Under the pieces are notes generated by a model that saw only the letters and a program-made list of their open reading frames with translations, did not search any database and was not told the origin of the DNA. A DNA stretch of 49,513 nucleotides from CAYUNT01 sp964446285 (GTDB taxonomy: Bacteria > Sumerlaeota > Sumerlaeia > SLMS01 > CAYUNT01). Position 1 is the stretch's first letter, and each line of letters begins with the position of its first letter. A program made the translations under genes and the position numbers. Shown here in pieces: positions 48,028 through 49,513 of this stretch. The DNA is taken from contig CAYUNT010000007.1 in the NCBI GenBank assembly GCA_964446285.1, positions 1 to 49,513 on the forward strand. The letters run 5' to 3'.

Positions 48028-48465
48028 AGAACGAAGTCTGTTACCTCGCCGTGCGGACACCTGCCAGTAATCCTATGCTGTCCTGCTGGTCCATAATCTT
48101 CAGGGGGGCCTCCAGTCGAGCAGGTTGGAATTGTGGCGAAACCTTCGCGTCCCCGCCTTTGGATGTTTGGAGGCAAGCGGCGCGCCGGGGACCGTAAAGG
48201 GATGAAATATCAAGCGTTGGCGCGTTCGAAAAATAACGGCAATTCCCTTTTGTTATCTGAGTCCCCGCCAGAATTGCTCCGTGCGCCCCCGGCGGGCGGC
48301 GCAATGCGCCGTGGGGAGGCTTTGCGCGCAGTCTGCGAGAAGAAGAATGCCTGTCGTTGCGCGCCGCGAGCAGGGGCGGCGTTGAAGGGGACCTTCCCGC
48401 GGGGGAAGAGCATGTCAGAACCCTGCCCAAATGCCCTTTCCATGTGACCTTGCTGACTCCCGCGG

Positions 48466-48494
48466 GCATGTCTGGTATTTTTTGTTTGACATGC
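48466..48494. promoter_or_regulatory. Candidate operator overlapping the GH172 -35 element
   Basis: GCATGTC (48466-48472) and GACATGC (48488-48494) form an inverted repeat with a 15-base spacer. The core half-site CATGTC/GACATG is shared with the dyad at 48006-48027. The right arm overlaps the TTGACA -35 (48486-48491), a position suited to repression. Confidence 0.5.
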
Positions 48495-48515
48495 GCGGTG
48501 GAGGGCAACTATAGG
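48486..48515 (+). promoter_or_regulatory. Sigma70-like promoter for the GH172 gene
   Basis: TTGACA (48486-48491), an 18-base spacer and TATAGG (48510-48515) form a good match to sigma70 elements. Predicted transcription would start near 48522 and leave a leader of about 75 bases. Confidence 0.6.
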
Positions 48516-48597
48516 CTGTGACGTGCATTGCGCATGGCAGTGTGACATTTCGAGAGCAAATCCATTCAATTCATTGTAAATCTGCTGGGAGTTATAA

Positions 48598-49513
48598 ATG
48601 CCGAATCCCTCTTTCAATGGTCTGGGAATGAACCTTGGAAATTTGTCGCGCCTGTCCAAGGCGCAGACGCGTTCTATTTGTGCTGAAAACATGACGGGCG
48701 AAAAGGGAAAGGGCGGGATGGCGCCAGCGGAAAACAACGGGGCCAGCCTCGATTTGGGCGTCGGGTGGAAATGCAAGCCCTGTATCTCGATTGCCCCTGG
48801 AGACACCTTCCAGGTGGCCGACATCAAAGGTCCTGGGGCCATTCAGCAAATCTGGATGACTCCCTCGGGCCACTGGCGCCATCTGATCCTTCGTATTTAC
48901 TGGGACGGCCAGGAACAGCCCTCGGTCGAGTGTCCGCTCGGCGATTTCTTCTGCAGCGGATGGGGATCTTATGCGCAGCTTTCCTCGCTGGCCGTATGCG
49001 TCAACCCCGGCAGCGCGCTCAACTGCTATTGGGAAATGCCTTTCCGCAAGCACTGCCGGATCACGGTGACCAATCTGTCTGGCGATTGGTCATGCTTGTT
49101 CTATCAAGTGAATTACACGCTCACCGAGATTCCCGCCGATGCCGCCTACTTCCACGCTCAATTCCGCCGCGTGAATCCCGTTCCATATAAGCAGGTGGTT
49201 ACGATTCTCGATGGAGTTCGCGGCCAGGGCCAGTATGCGGGCACGTATCTGGCCTGGGGCGTGAACAACAACGGATGGTGGGGCGAGGGCGAAATCAAAT
49301 TCTTCATGGATGGCGATGGCGAATTTCCGACCATCTGCGGAACCGGCACGGAAGATTACTTTTGCGGTTCGTATAATTTCGAGAACAAGGCCACGGGCCG
49401 CTATCAGGAATACACAACACCGTATGCGGGGCTTCATCAGGTGATCCGCCCCGACGGGCTTTACAGTTCGCAACAGCGTTTTGGGCTGTATCGCTGGCAC
49501 ATCATGGACCCGA
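48598..49513 (+). CDS. GH172 (DUF2961) glycoside hydrolase-like enzyme, 3' truncated by window edge
   Basis: The frame is open from the ATG at 48598 (GGGAG upstream) to the window end, giving 305 residues without a stop. It matches DUF2961, now GH172, whose characterised members act on fructofuranose or D-arabinofuranose linkages. Visible features are SRLSKAQTRSICAENMTGEK near the start, VADIKGPGAIQQIWMTPSG, LRIYWDGQEQPSVECPLGDF, CYWEMPFRKHCRITVTNLS and, most diagnostic, ICGTGTEDYFCGSYNF with Glu252 at the likely catalytic position. There is no signal peptide at this start, so it may be cytoplasmic. It is divergent to the GntR-type regulator, with its own promoter. Substrate assignment is open. 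Confidence 0.88.
   Translation, partial: MPNPSFNGLGMNLGNLSRLSKAQTRSICAENMTGEKGKGGMAPAENNGASLDLGVGWKCKPCISIAPGDTFQVADIKGPGAIQQIWMTPSGHWRHLILRIYWDGQEQPSVECPLGDFFCSGWGSYAQLSSLAVCVNPGSALNCYWEMPFRKHCRITVTNLSGDWSCLFYQVNYTLTEIPADAAYFHAQFRRVNPVPYKQVVTILDGVRGQGQYAGTYLAWGVNNNGWWGEGEIKFFMDGDGEFPTICGTGTEDYFCGSYNFENKATGRYQEYTTPYAGLHQVIRPDGLYSSQQRFGLYRWHIMDP

Larger units (their letters stand above)
47869..48597. other. Divergent control region between regulator and GH172 gene
   Basis: No credible gene is seen in these 729 bases; the frames on either strand have poor composition. They hold a sigma70-like promoter for GH172, an inverted repeat TGACATG-N8-CATGTCA, a second GCATGTC...GACATGC inverted repeat over the -35, and isolated CATGTCA (48411-48417) and CATGTGA (48441-48447) half-sites. 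The middle (about 48030-48400) contains only GC-rich sequence with weak hairpins. The length is generous for a control region, so a small RNA or lost gene is possible. Confidence 0.6.

Noticed and set aside
48041..48508. 155-codon minus-strand frame between regulator and GH172
   Set aside because: It covers the GH172 -35 region and the candidate operators, has no recognisable motif and has mixed low-quality composition.

Overview
The window is a GC-rich chromosomal segment from a Gram-negative bacterium: it carries Kdo transferase, FtsX/MacB-type ABC exporters and secreted glycoside hydrolases. The gene set (CarD, selenocysteine machinery, GH130/GH172-type enzymes, very large OPT-like membrane proteins) and the intergenic repeats, including palindromes whose translation reads HGQDARAT, suggest a PVC-like or neighbouring uncultured lineage such as Planctomycetota, Lentisphaerota, Kiritimatiellota, Sumerlaeota or Hydrogenedentota. 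That placement is inference from gene content and cannot be settled here.

Layout. 0-0.5 kb: 3' end of a phage-type terminase large subunit. 0.8-2.8 kb: yqeK, rsfS and a CarD-family regulator with a very acidic tail. 2.8-3.35 kb: a repeat nest holding a 100-bp miniature inverted-repeat element with 14-bp terminal inverted repeats and a 10-bp flanking duplication. 3.35-8.5 kb: an AmpG-like MFS transporter with an inserted beta domain, then an ABC-2 permease fused to a degenerate M1 peptidase-like domain. 8.7-14.4 kb: a complete selenocysteine locus, tRNA-Sec (UCA), selA, selD and selB, in which selD runs in frame into an AhpD-like domain that also has its own Shine-Dalgarno and ATG. 14.5-15.9 kb: an RDD membrane protein. 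15.8-25.2 kb, minus strand: housekeeping genes (small membrane protein, mdh, udk, methyltransferase, thiL, polysaccharide deacetylase, mutL, waaA).

25.4-46.2 kb, minus strand: a 12-gene, roughly 20.8-kb tightly packed cluster. In transcription order it holds a GH130 phosphorylase, an OPT-like transporter with a large exported beta domain, a 1828-residue FtsX permease fused to a degenerate M28 peptidase-like domain, a second OPT-like transporter, a short FtsX permease, an ABC ATPase, a PqqD-like protein, a second ABC ATPase, two tandem Tat-exported metallophosphoesterases, a secreted beta-propeller hydrolase and a secreted toroid glycosidase with a malectin-like end. Four ATGA overlaps and short gaps support co-transcription. 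Upstream lie a GntR/LacI-hybrid regulator (46.7-47.9 kb) and, divergently, a GH172 (DUF2961) enzyme that runs off the window at 49.5 kb. The shared control region has a sigma70-like promoter and TGACATG/CATGTCA half-sites.

Best candidate for an undescribed system: the 25-46 kb cluster. It joins glycan phosphorolysis and hydrolysis to two OPT-like carriers and a MacB-like ABC module that carries an inactive peptidase domain and a PqqD/RRE-like partner. The substrate may be a glycopeptide or a phosphorylated glycan, but this is hypothesis only. A second inactive-peptidase permease (the M1 fusion at 5.8-8.5 kb) repeats the theme.
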